Shown here in pieces: positions 9,177 to 17,944 of a DNA stretch of 64,000 nt. The notes below the pieces were generated by a model, which was not told the DNA's origin, made no database searches, and was given only the letters and a program-made list of their open reading frames with translations. A program made the position numbers and the translations under genes. Position 1 is the stretch's first letter; each line of letters opens with the position of its first letter. The DNA comes from Rhodococcus sp. IEGM 1409 (GTDB taxonomy: Bacteria > Actinomycetota > Actinomycetes > Mycobacteriales > Mycobacteriaceae): positions 62,001-126,000 of the forward strand of contig NZ_JASHKN010000009.1 of NCBI RefSeq assembly GCF_030056735.1, in the 5' to 3' direction.

Positions 9177-9193
9177 CGTAACACTGCGTTACG
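9177..9193. promoter_or_regulatory. TetR operator 2
   Basis: Perfect palindrome CGTAAC-ACTGC-GTTACG, 29 bases (centre to centre) from operator 1 and ending 9 bases before the TetR start codon. Occupancy would block both divergent promoters. Confidence 0.8.
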
Positions 9194-9202
9194 CTATTCA
9201 CA

Positions 9203-9871
9203 ATGGATTTCGAAGAAGTCACCCCAGACAACGTCACCCCAGACGACAGCGCTGCAGACGACAGCGCTGCAGACGAAGACACCGAACGTCTACGCGGGAG
9301 GCCCCGCGATCCCGCCATCGGTGATTCAGCCCTGGCCGCGGCACGCGAGTTGCTCGCCGAGGTCGGCTGGGACAAGACGACGATGGTGGCGATCTCGGAG
9401 CGCGCAGGCGTCGGCAAGCCCGCCCTGTACCGGCGGTGGCCGTCCAAGACTCACCTGGTTTTCGAAGCAGTCTTCGGCTGGGTCGACGAGTCTCCGCCCG
9501 TCGCAGACGCCACCGACCCCGACGAATGGGTACGGGCCTCGTGTAACTACACCCTGGAACTCTTTGCAAAACCCGAGGTGAAGGCCGCATTGCCGGGCCT
9601 ACTTTCCGCATTTGCCGAGCGTGGCGACCTGCCGTCGACGTTGTGGTCGGAGTTCGGTGGCCCCGGCATCGCGATGCTTGCGCAGATGCTGAAGCGCGGC
9701 GACGGTGATGCCGACGCGATGCGGGACGCTCAGGCAACGATGCTGTTCATCGTCGGCGGCACGATGGTCCTGAGAATGCTGATGTCCGAAGACGAATCCG
9801 CACCCCTCGTCGAACGAATGCCGGACATACTTCTGCATGGCGTCACACCGAACGAGCAGGAGAGCACATGA
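9203..9871 (+). CDS. TetR-family repressor
   Basis: A 222-residue TetR protein. After a short acidic, repetitive N-terminus comes RLRGRPRDPAIGDSAL and a typical helix-turn-helix (TMVAISERAGVGKPALYRRWPSK). The ligand-binding part resembles TetR_C proteins with a W...E..F core. Two identical operators lie between it and the divergent SDR operon, so it probably represses both. No ribosome-binding site is obvious before ATG 9203, and the second operator ends only 9 bases upstream, so the transcript may be leaderless or nearly so. The cupin gene overlaps its stop by four bases. Confidence 0.88.
   Translation: MDFEEVTPDNVTPDDSAADDSAADEDTERLRGRPRDPAIGDSALAAARELLAEVGWDKTTMVAISERAGVGKPALYRRWPSKTHLVFEAVFGWVDESPPVADATDPDEWVRASCNYTLELFAKPEVKAALPGLLSAFAERGDLPSTLWSEFGGPGIAMLAQMLKRGDGDADAMRDAQATMLFIVGGTMVLRMLMSEDESAPLVERMPDILLHGVTPNEQEST
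9218..9271 (+). repeat. Short in-frame tandem repeats in the TetR N-terminus
   Basis: Two 15-base units beginning GTCACCCCAGAC (9218-9232, 9233-9247) partly overlap two exact copies of GACGACAGCGCTGCA (9242-9256, 9257-9271). They encode VTPDN/VTPDD and DDSAA/DDSAA. Slippage here would change length in steps of five residues without breaking the frame. Confidence 0.75.
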
Positions 9872-10158
9872 ACGCAGCAGAGCCGACCATCAGTCTCGAC
9901 GACGATCGCGTGCGCGTCACGTCTTGGCGCTTTCCGGCCACCGGCAGCGCCACCGGAAGCCATCGACATGAGTACGATTACGTTGTCGTGCCAATCACCG
10001 GCGGCCGGTTCGTCGTTGCCGATGCCGACGGTTCCACCCGTGAGATGACGCAAACTCCTGGTCAGCCGTACCAGGGGACCGCCGGCACGGACCATGACGT
10101 CACCAACGCATCCGACTCGGAAACAGTCTTCGTGGAGATCGAACTCAAGCCTCGCTAA
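9868..10158 (+). CDS. Small cupin-domain protein
   Basis: A 96-residue single-domain cupin. The first motif is present as TGSHRHEYDYVVVPITGG and the second around GTAGTDHDVTNAS. Such minimal cupins bind a metal or small ligand, and some are isomerases or stress-related proteins. The gene overlaps the TetR stop (ATGA), so it is co-translated with the repressor rather than with the divergent dehydrogenases. Its role is unknown; a function in sensing or processing the same ligand is inference. Confidence 0.75.
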   Translation: MNAAEPTISLDDDRVRVTSWRFPATGSATGSHRHEYDYVVVPITGGRFVVADADGSTREMTQTPGQPYQGTAGTDHDVTNASDSETVFVEIELKPR

Positions 10159-10291
10159 ATCAGGCACTTTGGTCCGGATCTTCGACACGCACGCTTAACA
10201 AGTGTCCGAATTGGGTAGTTTCACATCATCTAACTCGTTCAAATTTCGATCCAGCGGTCACGTCCAGTGCAGCCAGTCGAACAGGAGTCGG

Positions 10292-12991
10292 ATGAGCAGC
10301 CCATTTCGTGATGCCGCTGCAGTGACGCTCGACGCGTCCCACCGCGTCGAGCACGCGCACGTGCCAGATGCCTCGATCAACGGTCGCTTTCACCCGCCGT
10401 CGGCAGTCAAAGGACTGGTCCCGCGTCCGCGCCTGCATCGCAAACTCACCGCGTCCACCGCCACCGACGGCGTCGGCCCTGGCCCAGTCGGGCTGCTGTC
10501 GGCACCGGCCGGGGCGGGGAAGACCTTGCTGCTGGCCGCTTGGGCTCGCGAATATTCGCGAGCCTCCCCTGATGTTGCGCTGGCCTGGCTGACGTTGGCC
10601 GAGCGCGACAACAACGTGTCGATACTGTGTGAATCCCTCGCCGAGGCGATCGCTGCATCCGTCGATACGTCAGGCCCGAGGCTTCCCGCGCAGACGGGAT
10701 CCAGGCCACCTGTCGAGCAATGGCTCACGCATTTCGCGGAGACCCTCGAAACGCATGAGCGCCGAACAACGTTGATCCTCGACGACGTTCACACACTCCA
10801 CGATCCGATGTCGATCAGTCTTCTCGACCGGATACTCACACAGACGCCGGGCAACCTGTCGATCATCGTCGCCGCCCGCTACGAACCACCGCTCACGTGG
10901 CATCGTCTGGCTCTCGACGGCCGACTGACCCGCTTTGCATCCACCGATCTTGCTTTCGACCGCTCCGAGATCACCGCGATATTTGGTGAGTACAACATCA
11001 CGCTGGGCGACGACGAGCTTGCAATCGTCGAGAACTTCACAAAGGGGTGGGGTGCCGTCGTTCGCCTGACCGCAGCGTTTTTGGCGGGCCGCAGGGATAT
11101 CGGCGATGCGCTCGACGAGTTCACGCACACACCCCGCCCGATCGCAGACTTTCTCGTCGACGAGGTACTGACGTCCTTACCCGAACATGTCACCTCGTTC
11201 ATGTTGCGGACATCGGTAGTCGATTCTTTCTCCGCCCAGCTGGCGGAAACTCTGACCGACTCGAACGCACGGTCCGAGATCGACTCGCTGATTCAGTTCA
11301 ACTTCCCTGTGACCCGTACCGATTCGGCCGACCACACAACGTGGTTCAGTTATCACCCGCTGTTGCGCGAACATCTTCGGGCAGAGTTCCGTCGCATCGA
11401 TCACGACGAGAGAAATCGCGCACACCTGCGAGCCGCGTCCTGGTTCGAAAGCAATCATCTCGAACTCGAAGCGCTCGAACTCGAGGTGTCGATCGGCGAC
11501 CCCCGCCGCATTCTCGCGTTTCTCGAACGCTGTGGGCTGGGCCTCGTACTCGACGGGCACTGTGGAGACGTCGTGCGAGTCCTCGAATCGGTGTCGACGC
11601 AGGTCTCGGAATCCCCGATCACCCGGCTGGTGCTGGCGGCGGCCGCCCTCCATTGCGGTGACGTAACCTCTGCGACGACGTGCCTCGATCTTCTCGAAGC
11701 CACTCATCCACCGATCGCAGACGACCCACTGTTTCTGGCGATGAGCCTGGAGATCTCCTGTTTTTCAGCAACTTCCGACAACGAACCATTGGCCTCACGT
11801 CTGGAGCGGCGTCAGAACAGCACCCACTCCGACGTCGAGGCCTACGCACACATGGAATTGGCGACGGCGCACTTACTGCGACGCGAGTTCGAAAGGGCGA
11901 CTGTCGAATACACCCAGGCTGTTGCGCTCGGGACACTACGGGGCAGGGTGCGATTCGTCTTGAAGTCGCTGACCGGACTGGGCTACGCCGCTTCCCTCAG
12001 CGGAGACATCGGGGCCATGAGGGCTCACTCCATCTATGCACTCGACTACGCGGTCGAACATCGCATCACGACGACTGCGGAGTACGAGTTGTCCGCGTCG
12101 GTGGCCGCCTTTGCTGCATATCTCTGCGCCTCGAGTGAGCTTCCGTACCGCATCCCGACCATCGGAAATTACCGGAGCACAGACATTCTCGGCGCCAGCG
12201 CTCCGGCATTCGGGTGGCACACCGTCGTAACCTTCGGCCTTCACAGTCTCGACAACTCGACCGACCGACGCTCGACCGCCGCCGATGTCCGCAACGCGAT
12301 GCTCAGCGCGATCGAACTACGTACCTTCGCGTTCGCAACCTTGGCCCTTCTACCGCCCGTCGTCAACGCATGCCTTTCCGTCGGCGAAGTGGAATGGGCA
12401 GCCAGACTCGTACGGGACGCGGCCGACCGGTTCGGCGAGACCGCGGAGATACATCTCGCGCGGGGTGCCGTCGCCTTCTCTTCCAACAAGTTCGCGGAAG
12501 CACTCGTCGAAGTTTCCGAGTCTCTCGGGTCCTCGGAGATCCCGCTGCTCGCCCATCACGTCTACGCCTGGACACTCGAAGCCGGGATCCACGCTGCAAC
12601 CGGTCACGAGCGCAAGTCGTTTCGTTCACTCCACAAAGCGCTGCGCGCCGCGGAAGCCGGTAACTTGCTGCGCCCCTTCTTCGACTACGGCGCTTCCCTG
12701 CGGGCGGTGTTCGACGAGTTCAGTGGACATTTCGGCGATCAGGAGGCATTCGCCGAACAGGTACGCAACCGCATTCGTCCACAAGAATTGGTGAGTGCAC
12801 CGATCCTCACGCCGGGCGAATACACCGTGCTTCGTGAACTGGCTTCGGGAGACACCACCGAGTCGATTGCCGACACGCTGTTCCTTTCCGTCAACACCAT
12901 CAAGACACATCTTCGCGGGATCTATCGCAAGTTGGAAGTGAGCAACCGACGCGACGCACTCAAGGCTGCGCGACGCGGCGGACTCATCTGA
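10292..12991 (+). CDS. MalT-like LuxR-family ATPase regulator
   Basis: A large (899 aa) signal-transduction ATPase-type regulator. Near the N-terminus SAPAGAGKTLLLAAW is the Walker A motif (about residues 70-78), followed by Walker B in TLILDDVHTL. A winged-helix region and a long helical, TPR-like middle come next. A C-terminal LuxR helix-turn-helix contains LTPGEYTVLRELASGDT and IADTLFLSVNTIKTHL. MalT-type proteins bind ATP and a small inducer before activating promoters. The start at ATG 10292 has AGGAG five bases upstream; a GTG at 10202 would add 30 residues without similarity or Shine-Dalgarno. The inducer and targets are not evident. Confidence 0.88.
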   Translation: MSSPFRDAAAVTLDASHRVEHAHVPDASINGRFHPPSAVKGLVPRPRLHRKLTASTATDGVGPGPVGLLSAPAGAGKTLLLAAWAREYSRASPDVALAWLTLAERDNNVSILCESLAEAIAASVDTSGPRLPAQTGSRPPVEQWLTHFAETLETHERRTTLILDDVHTLHDPMSISLLDRILTQTPGNLSIIVAARYEPPLTWHRLALDGRLTRFASTDLAFDRSEITAIFGEYNITLGDDELAIVENFTKGWGAVVRLTAAFLAGRRDIGDALDEFTHTPRPIADFLVDEVLTSLPEHVTSFMLRTSVVDSFSAQLAETLTDSNARSEIDSLIQFNFPVTRTDSADHTTWFSYHPLLREHLRAEFRRIDHDERNRAHLRAASWFESNHLELEALELEVSIGDPRRILAFLERCGLGLVLDGHCGDVVRVLESVSTQVSESPITRLVLAAAALHCGDVTSATTCLDLLEATHPPIADDPLFLAMSLEISCFSATSDNEPLASRLERRQNSTHSDVEAYAHMELATAHLLRREFERATVEYTQAVALGTLRGRVRFVLKSLTGLGYAASLSGDIGAMRAHSIYALDYAVEHRITTTAEYELSASVAAFAAYLCASSELPYRIPTIGNYRSTDILGASAPAFGWHTVVTFGLHSLDNSTDRRSTAADVRNAMLSAIELRTFAFATLALLPPVVNACLSVGEVEWAARLVRDAADRFGETAEIHLARGAVAFSSNKFAEALVEVSESLGSSEIPLLAHHVYAWTLEAGIHAATGHERKSFRSLHKALRAAEAGNLLRPFFDYGASLRAVFDEFSGHFGDQEAFAEQVRNRIRPQELVSAPILTPGEYTVLRELASGDTTESIADTLFLSVNTIKTHLRGIYRKLEVSNRRDALKAARRGGLI

Positions 12992-13005
12992 GCAAGACTG
13001 CTTCC

Positions 13006-13827
13006 ATGCCCCCGAAGCTGTATTCCGATACGCGCGATCGATTGACCGTGTGGGCGAAAAGCACACCGAGTCGACGGTTGGCGACCGATGCAACCATCGA
13101 GGTCTTCGAAGTCGGACTCGTGGACAGCGCCATGACTTTGGCAGCCCAAGCCTTTACGTCCTTGCTCCCGGTCATGATCGCGGCGTCCACCCTGGAGAAG
13201 TTGAAGCCGTTGGCTGATGCGGCCAAGGACGACCTAGGCGTCCAGCTCCCCGACACCGAAATCACGAGCACCTCGACTGCGGCCGCGTTCGGGATCGTCG
13301 GCTTGCTCATGTTGCTGGTCAGTTCCACGTCCTACGCTCGCGCTCTCGGCCGGATGTACGGGCGCATCTGGAGCGTGCCGACCGCGACGCTTCGTCAGGC
13401 GTGGCGGTGGGTCGCGGTCGTCTTCGTCGTGGCCGGGTCGGTGGTCGGTGCGGCCCTGTGCCGAGAACTGAATGGTGTACCGGGAGTGGGCAGACTCTTG
13501 GAACTTGCTGCGGTCTACGTGGTGTGGGCACTGGTGTGGACCGCCGTACCCATGCTGTTGACCGCCAATCGCATGACCACTCGAATGTGCGTCGGGTCCG
13601 GACTGCTCACCGCGACGGGTCTGACCGGACTGCACGTGGCCGGCACTCTTTTTCTGCCGCGGATGACCAAGACGTCTCAGGACGAATTCGGCCTCCTGGG
13701 CGTGATGTTCACCGTCATCGGCTGGCTGTTCATCTTCTCGGCAATCGTGGTTGTCGCGTCGTCGATCGTCGGATCAGTGGCCAAAGATTCGGGTCCGCTG
13801 GGAATCTGGCTGCGAACGTCACGCTGA
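13006..13827 (+). CDS. YihY/BrkB-family inner-membrane protein
   Basis: A 273-residue integral membrane protein with about six hydrophobic segments. The first is around residues 40-60 (DSAMTLAAQAFTSLLPVMIA), which matches the conserved start of YihY/UPF0761 (formerly ribonuclease BN) proteins. The family is widespread and its function unsettled. It begins 14 bases after the LuxR-type gene and may be co-transcribed with it. Its 3' end overlaps the converging SulP remnant by nine bases. Confidence 0.75.
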   Translation: MPPKLYSDTRDRLTVWAKSTPSRRLATDATIEVFEVGLVDSAMTLAAQAFTSLLPVMIAASTLEKLKPLADAAKDDLGVQLPDTEITSTSTAAAFGIVGLLMLLVSSTSYARALGRMYGRIWSVPTATLRQAWRWVAVVFVVAGSVVGAALCRELNGVPGVGRLLELAAVYVVWALVWTAVPMLLTANRMTTRMCVGSGLLTATGLTGLHVAGTLFLPRMTKTSQDEFGLLGVMFTVIGWLFIFSAIVVVASSIVGSVAKDSGPLGIWLRTSR

Positions 13828-14298
13828 GGTGTTGTCCCGACCTGCAAGCGCTCGAAGCTGAGCCAGCATCTGGGCCCCGCTGACGTCGATGAACGGTGAC
13901 GTCTCGGCGTCGAGAACCACCATGGTGGTGCCGGCAGTCACCAGACCGGTGTTCTGCTCACGCACGTGGTCGGCATTGGCGAAGAACTTCCCCGCTTCGA
14001 CCCTGACCACCACGACGCCGTCGAGTGTCTTCAGATCAGGATGACTGCTGGTGTCGACCCGGCGGGTGCCGTCCTTGGCCAGAGCTGACACGTGCGGTTT
14101 GGAAACTCGATACAGGAGCAGCAACATCGAGACGGCGACCCCGATGATCAACCCTGGCAAGGTGTCGAACAGGAGAACTCCGAACATTGCTGCGGTCGCC
14201 GCGGCGAAATCGGCCCGCGCGGCGTGCCTGTAGATGCTACCCAACCGCTTCGTCCAAACCCGGTACAGCGCTGCGAGAGAAGAGAAATCGACAAGCTC
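13819..14298 (-). pseudogene. SulP-type anion transporter remnant (C-terminal part with STAS domain)
   Basis: This frame encodes only the last part of a SulP permease. Visible are VDFSSLAALYRVWTKR, two hydrophobic segments (FGVLLFDTLPGLIIGVAVSM...) and RVSKPHVSALAKDG. A STAS domain with the conserved DVSGAQML comes at the end. The upstream two thirds of a normal transporter (some 500 aa) are absent. Upstream of about 14298 the open frame continues, but it is antisense or out-of-frame relative to GAP-like coding sequence and does not resemble SulP. The simplest reading is a deletion that joined a SulP 3' end to a GAP-like 5' end. It may no longer be translated. Confidence 0.6.
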
Positions 14299-14299
14299 A

Positions 14300-14468
14300 A
14301 CGAACCGGCCAGTGCGACAACTATTCCGAGATACCACCCGATCAGGGCCGCAATGCTGTTGATACGCGCTCGTTCGGAAGAGAGCACGGCGACAACGGCA
14401 ACAACCGCCAGCGGGCTCATGATGATCTCGAGCGCCAGCGGGATCTGTTGCAGTAGCAGCGATCGCAT
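14300..14468 (-). pseudogene. Truncated GAP-family membrane protein (N-terminal fragment)
   Basis: ATG 14468 has a strong ribosome site (GGAGG) and lies 15 bases after the stop of the intact GAP gene. It encodes about 56 residues like the neighbouring GAP protein (LALEIIMSPLAVVAVVAVLS, then IAALIGWYLGIVVALAG). After that the frame runs into unrelated Ser/Arg/Pro-rich residues while SulP similarity begins in another frame. It looks like a second GAP copy cut by the deletion that also truncated the SulP gene. A short product of up to 106 aa could still be made. Confidence 0.55.
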
Positions 14469-14483
14469 AACTACCTCCGGTTG

Positions 14484-15143
14484 TCAGAGACCGCCGATGC
14501 CCTTGCCGATGAGAACAACAGCGATGACCAGGATCAACACACTCATCACCGTCGCATTGTTGTCCTGTAACCACACCTTCAGCTTTGCCAACGGACCGCG
14601 CAGTCGCTCCGCGGCAACAAGATAGCCGATCACGGGGACGCACACCGTGGACGCGGCGATGATCGTGAAAACCACAACAGCGACAATCACTTCTCCGGAT
14701 CCAAGCGAGGCGGATCCGATCGAGATTCCGGCCGCGATACACATCATGAGATTCTTCGGATTGATCGCGGCCAGAGCGAAGCCCAAGCCCATCCCCTTGG
14801 CAGCAGTCATGTCGTCGATGGCTTGCATCCACTTCGGGGTTTCGTGCTCGCCTCCGCGGCCGCGCCATTGCTTCACTCCGAACGCAAGTAGCAGCACACC
14901 CAATGCCAGCTTGATCCACGACACCGTCGCTGACGGATCACCTTCGGAGTCGCCGAGCTTGTTGGACAGGAGCACGAAGATCACAGTGGCGACAATGATT
15001 CCGAGTATCCAGCCCAAGGCGAACCCGACGCTGGTACTGCCGGCGCGCTTGGACAACAACATCAAGATTGTCGCGATGATCGGGATCGGCGATACCGCAA
15101 CGCCGACCGCGAGGGGTAACAGATCCCCGATGACAGATCCCAT
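14484..15143 (-). CDS. GAP/Sap-family membrane transporter
   Basis: A 219-residue protein with six predicted membrane segments, starting MGSVIGDLLPLAVGVAVSP, the characteristic opening of the GAP (Gap/Sap, LysE-related) family. In mycobacteria these proteins support export of surface lipids such as glycopeptidolipids and sulfolipid. A mycolata host would fit a role in cell-envelope lipid export; that is inference from the family. The start at ATG 15143 is preceded by a purine-rich AGAAGAGG site. The downstream gene in the same operon is a truncated paralogue. Confidence 0.75.
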   Translation of the reverse strand: MGSVIGDLLPLAVGVAVSPIPIIATILMLLSKRAGSTSVGFALGWILGIIVATVIFVLLSNKLGDSEGDPSATVSWIKLALGVLLLAFGVKQWRGRGGEHETPKWMQAIDDMTAAKGMGLGFALAAINPKNLMMCIAAGISIGSASLGSGEVIVAVVVFTIIAASTVCVPVIGYLVAAERLRGPLAKLKVWLQDNNATVMSVLILVIAVVLIGKGIGGL

Positions 15144-15401
15144 GCCGACCTCTTCTCTCTCCCGGTCGACACTAGGGGTGACGGCCCTGCGGAGCCTCAC
15201 ACAAAAGGGATGAAAGGAACCCCGACGACTTTCACCCGTTGGGGATGACGCCTCGGGAGCGTGCGGGCATAAGACTGGATCTCACGGATGCGGAGTTCTG
15301 GATCGGGCAGCGACGCCGATTACATTTGACGACACGTGATTTCGAGGCCCGGAGCGGTGCCGTCCCGGACCTCATGGGCCTAGGAAATGGAGCGGACACT
15401 G

Positions 15402-15614
15402 ATGAATGCTCCCACTCGGTATCAATTCCTCATCGACGGCGAAGTGTCGGACCGCGTCAAGGCCGCGTTTCCCGAACTCAGTGTTGCCAGTGCGGCCGGT
15501 GGATTCACGAGCTTGTACGGACCCGTCGCGGACCACACGGCTATGCGAAGCATCATGGCCCGCCTCGATTCCCTCGGCTTGACCGTCGCCGAAATGCGTC
15601 GGCTCCCAGACTGA
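15402..15614 (+). CDS. Small conserved protein of about 70 residues
   Basis: A 70-residue protein (MNAPTRYQFLIDGEVSDRV..., ending TVAEMRRLPD). Similar small proteins with an F-P-E-L core, a LYGPV motif and the terminal EMRRLP are found in many actinobacteria. The function is unknown and no catalytic motif is visible. The alternating beta/alpha pattern suggests a small ACT-like or ferredoxin-like fold, which is a guess. The start at 15402 has GGAG nine bases upstream, so the ATG at 15387 is not preferred. It stands alone between two leftward genes. Confidence 0.65.
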   Translation: MNAPTRYQFLIDGEVSDRVKAAFPELSVASAAGGFTSLYGPVADHTAMRSIMARLDSLGLTVAEMRRLPD

Positions 15615-15710
15615 TCCGAGACGCCCCTCCGTCGGATTGTCCCACGCACGAGCGATGGTCCCGACCGAGTCGATTCGGCCGGGACCAACTGCTCTCGAGG
15701 TGTTCGGTGC

Positions 15711-16127
15711 CTAGACTCTGTCCCTGTCCCAGGTCGCGACGGCCCAGATCACCACGACATCGAGCGCGATGACCAGGATCGACCACACTGGGTAGTACGG
15801 CATCCACAAGAAGTTGGCGATGATCGAGAGCGACGCAATGACGATTGCTGCCGCCCGGGCCCACACTGCACCGGTGAAGAGGCCGAGGGCCACCAAAATT
15901 CCGATGATGCCCAAGATGATGTGGATCCAACCCCACGTCGAGATGTCGAACTTGTACGTGTAGTTGATACCCACGACAAACAGATTGTTGTCAGCGACGG
16001 CCGCGATGCCCTGAAGCAGAGCGACAATGCCTGCGGTGAGCAGCAGAATTGCTGCTGCAAACGTCGTACCTACCGCGAAACCCTGCCGGACAGGGTGATT
16101 CGCGGGTTCCCGCGGTGGAGCAGTCAT
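15711..16127 (-). CDS. Four-helix membrane protein (DUF7144-like)
   Basis: A 138-residue integral membrane protein with four hydrophobic helices: AVGTTFAAAILLLTAGIVAL, a central STWGWIHIILGIIGILVALG, then AAAIVIASLSIIANFLWMPY, and a last one after PVWSILVIALDVVVIW. The W-G-W-I-H motif and the layout are those of a widespread actinobacterial family of unknown function. It is monocistronic, with no operon partner visible. Confidence 0.7.
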   Translation of the reverse strand: MTAPPREPANHPVRQGFAVGTTFAAAILLLTAGIVALLQGIAAVADNNLFVVGINYTYKFDISTWGWIHIILGIIGILVALGLFTGAVWARAAAIVIASLSIIANFLWMPYYPVWSILVIALDVVVIWAVATWDRDRV

Positions 16128-16272
16128 CAGCGTTCCTTTCGACAGAATGCACTTCCCTTACTCAGTCTCGAGGGGCTGGAAAGCGAAAACATCACCCGTC
16201 GCGGATGAACCGCAGGTCATCGACCCGTACCCGCTTGCCGGCGTCACAAACCAATGTTGGCAAACTGGCACC

Positions 16273-16746
16273 GTGCAACACACAGTAGTCGTGATCACCG
16301 ATATCTACGCTCCACCTGCGGTGATCTTCGATCTCGAACTCGACATGGACGAACACTCCGCTTCGCTCCGAGCAACAGATGAGGTGGCCGTCACGAGTAC
16401 GGGTAGATCAATGCTCGGAGAGGGCGACGAGGTGTCTTTCACTGCTCGGCACTTCGGGTGGAGATTCTCGATGACAAGCCGGATCACGCAGTACAACCGT
16501 CCGTACTCGTTCACAGACGAGCAGGTTCGCGGACCCTTTGCCTGCATGCAACACGAACACATCTTCGACATTCAGCCGGGCGGCTGGACGCGGATGCATG
16601 ACCGCTTCACGGTTAAGGCCCCTCTCGGTGTGCTCGGGCACCTGGGACTGAGGTTGGCTGTCGCCCCTTATCTGCGGCGCCTTCTCGAGCAACGTGCCGC
16701 GCACATCAAGAACCGTGCAGAAGCCGGCACCCCTTTCACCGAGTGA
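16273..16746 (+). CDS. SRPBCC/polyketide-cyclase-like protein
   Basis: A 157-residue START/SRPBCC-fold protein. The early stretch IYAPPAVIFDLELDMDEHSAS is the usual strand-helix opening of the fold. The ITQYNRPYSFTDEQVRGPF and FDIQPGGWTRMHDRFT stretches form later strands, and a long C-terminal helix ends the protein. These proteins form a hydrophobic cavity and bind or convert lipids and aromatics. The start was set at GTG 16273, because the residues before it lack similarity. No ribosome site is clear, so the exact start is uncertain. Confidence 0.7.
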   Translation: MQHTVVVITDIYAPPAVIFDLELDMDEHSASLRATDEVAVTSTGRSMLGEGDEVSFTARHFGWRFSMTSRITQYNRPYSFTDEQVRGPFACMQHEHIFDIQPGGWTRMHDRFTVKAPLGVLGHLGLRLAVAPYLRRLLEQRAAHIKNRAEAGTPFTE

Positions 16747-16800
16747 GCACTCTCTCTGACGCACCCCAGAGGGTGTTCACTCGACCAAACCTGCGCCCAC

Positions 16801-17472
16801 TCAGCAGCAGTCGCACTCGTGCCCGCTCTCGGGCACAGCCACCACCGCGCAGCACGGATCGCCCTTCCACGCGTTGATGCCTTCTTTCACTGCGATGACG
16901 GCGATGACCAGTGCCGCAATCGGATCCGCCCACGACCAGCCGAGCACCGAGTTGAGCAGCAAACCGACGAGCAAGACCGCAGAGAGGTAAGTGCAGAGCA
17001 GCGTCTGCTTCGAATCCGCGACCGCCGAGAGCGAACCCAGCTCCCGACCTGCTCGGCGTTGCGCATAGGACAGTGCCGGCATGATCGCCAAACTCACTGC
17101 AGCCAAGACTATTCCGACGCTCGTGTGCTGCGCTTCACCCAGACCGAACAGTGACCGAATCGCGTCGAACGACACATACGCGGCAAGCCCGAAGAACGAG
17201 AAGGCGATCACCCGCAGCGCCGTCTTCTCACGGCTCGCCGGATCCGGAGCCGAAAACTGCCAGGCAACCGCTGCCGCCGAGGACACTTCGATCACGGAAT
17301 CAAGACCGAACCCGAACAGTGCCGCGGATGACACCCGTGCACCCTCCGTCAACGCGATGATCGCCTCGACGACGTTGTAGCTGATCGTGATCGCCACGAA
17401 GATGCGAATTCTTCTCGACAAGAGCGCTCGTCGGGCAGCCGACTGACCGACGTGATCGAGCGGCGCAACCAT
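16801..17472 (-). CDS. Cation-efflux transporter (CDF-like) with Cys-rich tail
   Basis: A 223-residue membrane protein of the cation diffusion facilitator type, with about six membrane segments. The metal-site sequence FGLDSVIEVSSAAAVAW corresponds to the S/G-x-D-S... region of helix II, and SWADPIAALVIAVIAVKEG to helix V (A-D-P). The C-terminus GDPCCAVVAVPESGHECDCC is cysteine-rich and could bind Cd, Pb or Zn. Its ATG shares one base with the stop of the CmtR-like gene (TGATG), so the sensor and pump are coupled. A GTG at 17481 is an alternative start. Heavy-metal export is the likely role. Confidence 0.82.
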   Translation of the reverse strand: MVAPLDHVGQSAARRALLSRRIRIFVAITISYNVVEAIIALTEGARVSSAALFGFGLDSVIEVSSAAAVAWQFSAPDPASREKTALRVIAFSFFGLAAYVSFDAIRSLFGLGEAQHTSVGIVLAAVSLAIMPALSYAQRRAGRELGSLSAVADSKQTLLCTYLSAVLLVGLLLNSVLGWSWADPIAALVIAVIAVKEGINAWKGDPCCAVVAVPESGHECDCC

Positions 17473-17816
17473 CAGCAGCACCCATCTGATTCGCTGTCCG
17501 GGCAGTACGACGGATCAACCGCGAGAACGACCCCGAGCAGGTCGTCGAGGGCCTGACCGATATGTGCATCGGCGAGTTCGTATCTGGTCCGGCGCCCTTC
17601 CGGGACGGCCACCACCAAGCCACAACCGCGCAGACAAGCCAGATGGTTGGACAGCTTCTGCCTGGTCACAGCCAGTGTTTCAGCGAGGTCGGACGGATAC
17701 CGCGAGGCGGTCTTCAGTTCGAGCAGTATCCGTGTCCGAGTTTCGTCGGACAAGGCATGCCCGAACCTCGCAAGCACCGCCACGTTGGTCACCACATCTA
17801 CGTGCTCGACATCCAT
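17472..17816 (-). CDS. cmtR: CmtR-like ArsR-family metal sensor
   Basis: A 114-residue ArsR/SmtB repressor very similar in layout to mycobacterial CmtR, a Cd(II)/Pb(II) sensor. The recognition helix contains SNHLACLRGCGLVVA, holding the two cysteines of the CmtR metal site. A third conserved cysteine follows in AVDPSYC near the C-terminus. The protein ends in an extra Cys-Cys pair (SDGCC) not typical of CmtR. Binding metal should release it from its promoter and allow expression of itself and the downstream efflux protein. A CTGT-N9-ACAG inverted repeat at 17839-17855 is a weak operator candidate. Confidence 0.85.
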   Translation of the reverse strand: MDVEHVDVVTNVAVLARFGHALSDETRTRILLELKTASRYPSDLAETLAVTRQKLSNHLACLRGCGLVVAVPEGRRTRYELADAHIGQALDDLLGVVLAVDPSYCPDSESDGCC

Positions 17817-17944
17817 ACGAACGACAGTACATCGAAATCTGTATTCAGAAAACAGTGAACTCCGATGGTTCAAGATCCCACCATCGGGTAACGCAAGCGT
17901 GAAGCCACCCAACCAGGTAAGCGAACACCGGGAGCCCACATCCG

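Noticed and set aside
14299..14919. Upstream two thirds of the 366-codon frame that ends with the SulP remnant
   Set aside because: This part overlaps the intact GAP gene out of frame and is Arg/Cys/His-rich; only the last about 160 residues look like SulP.
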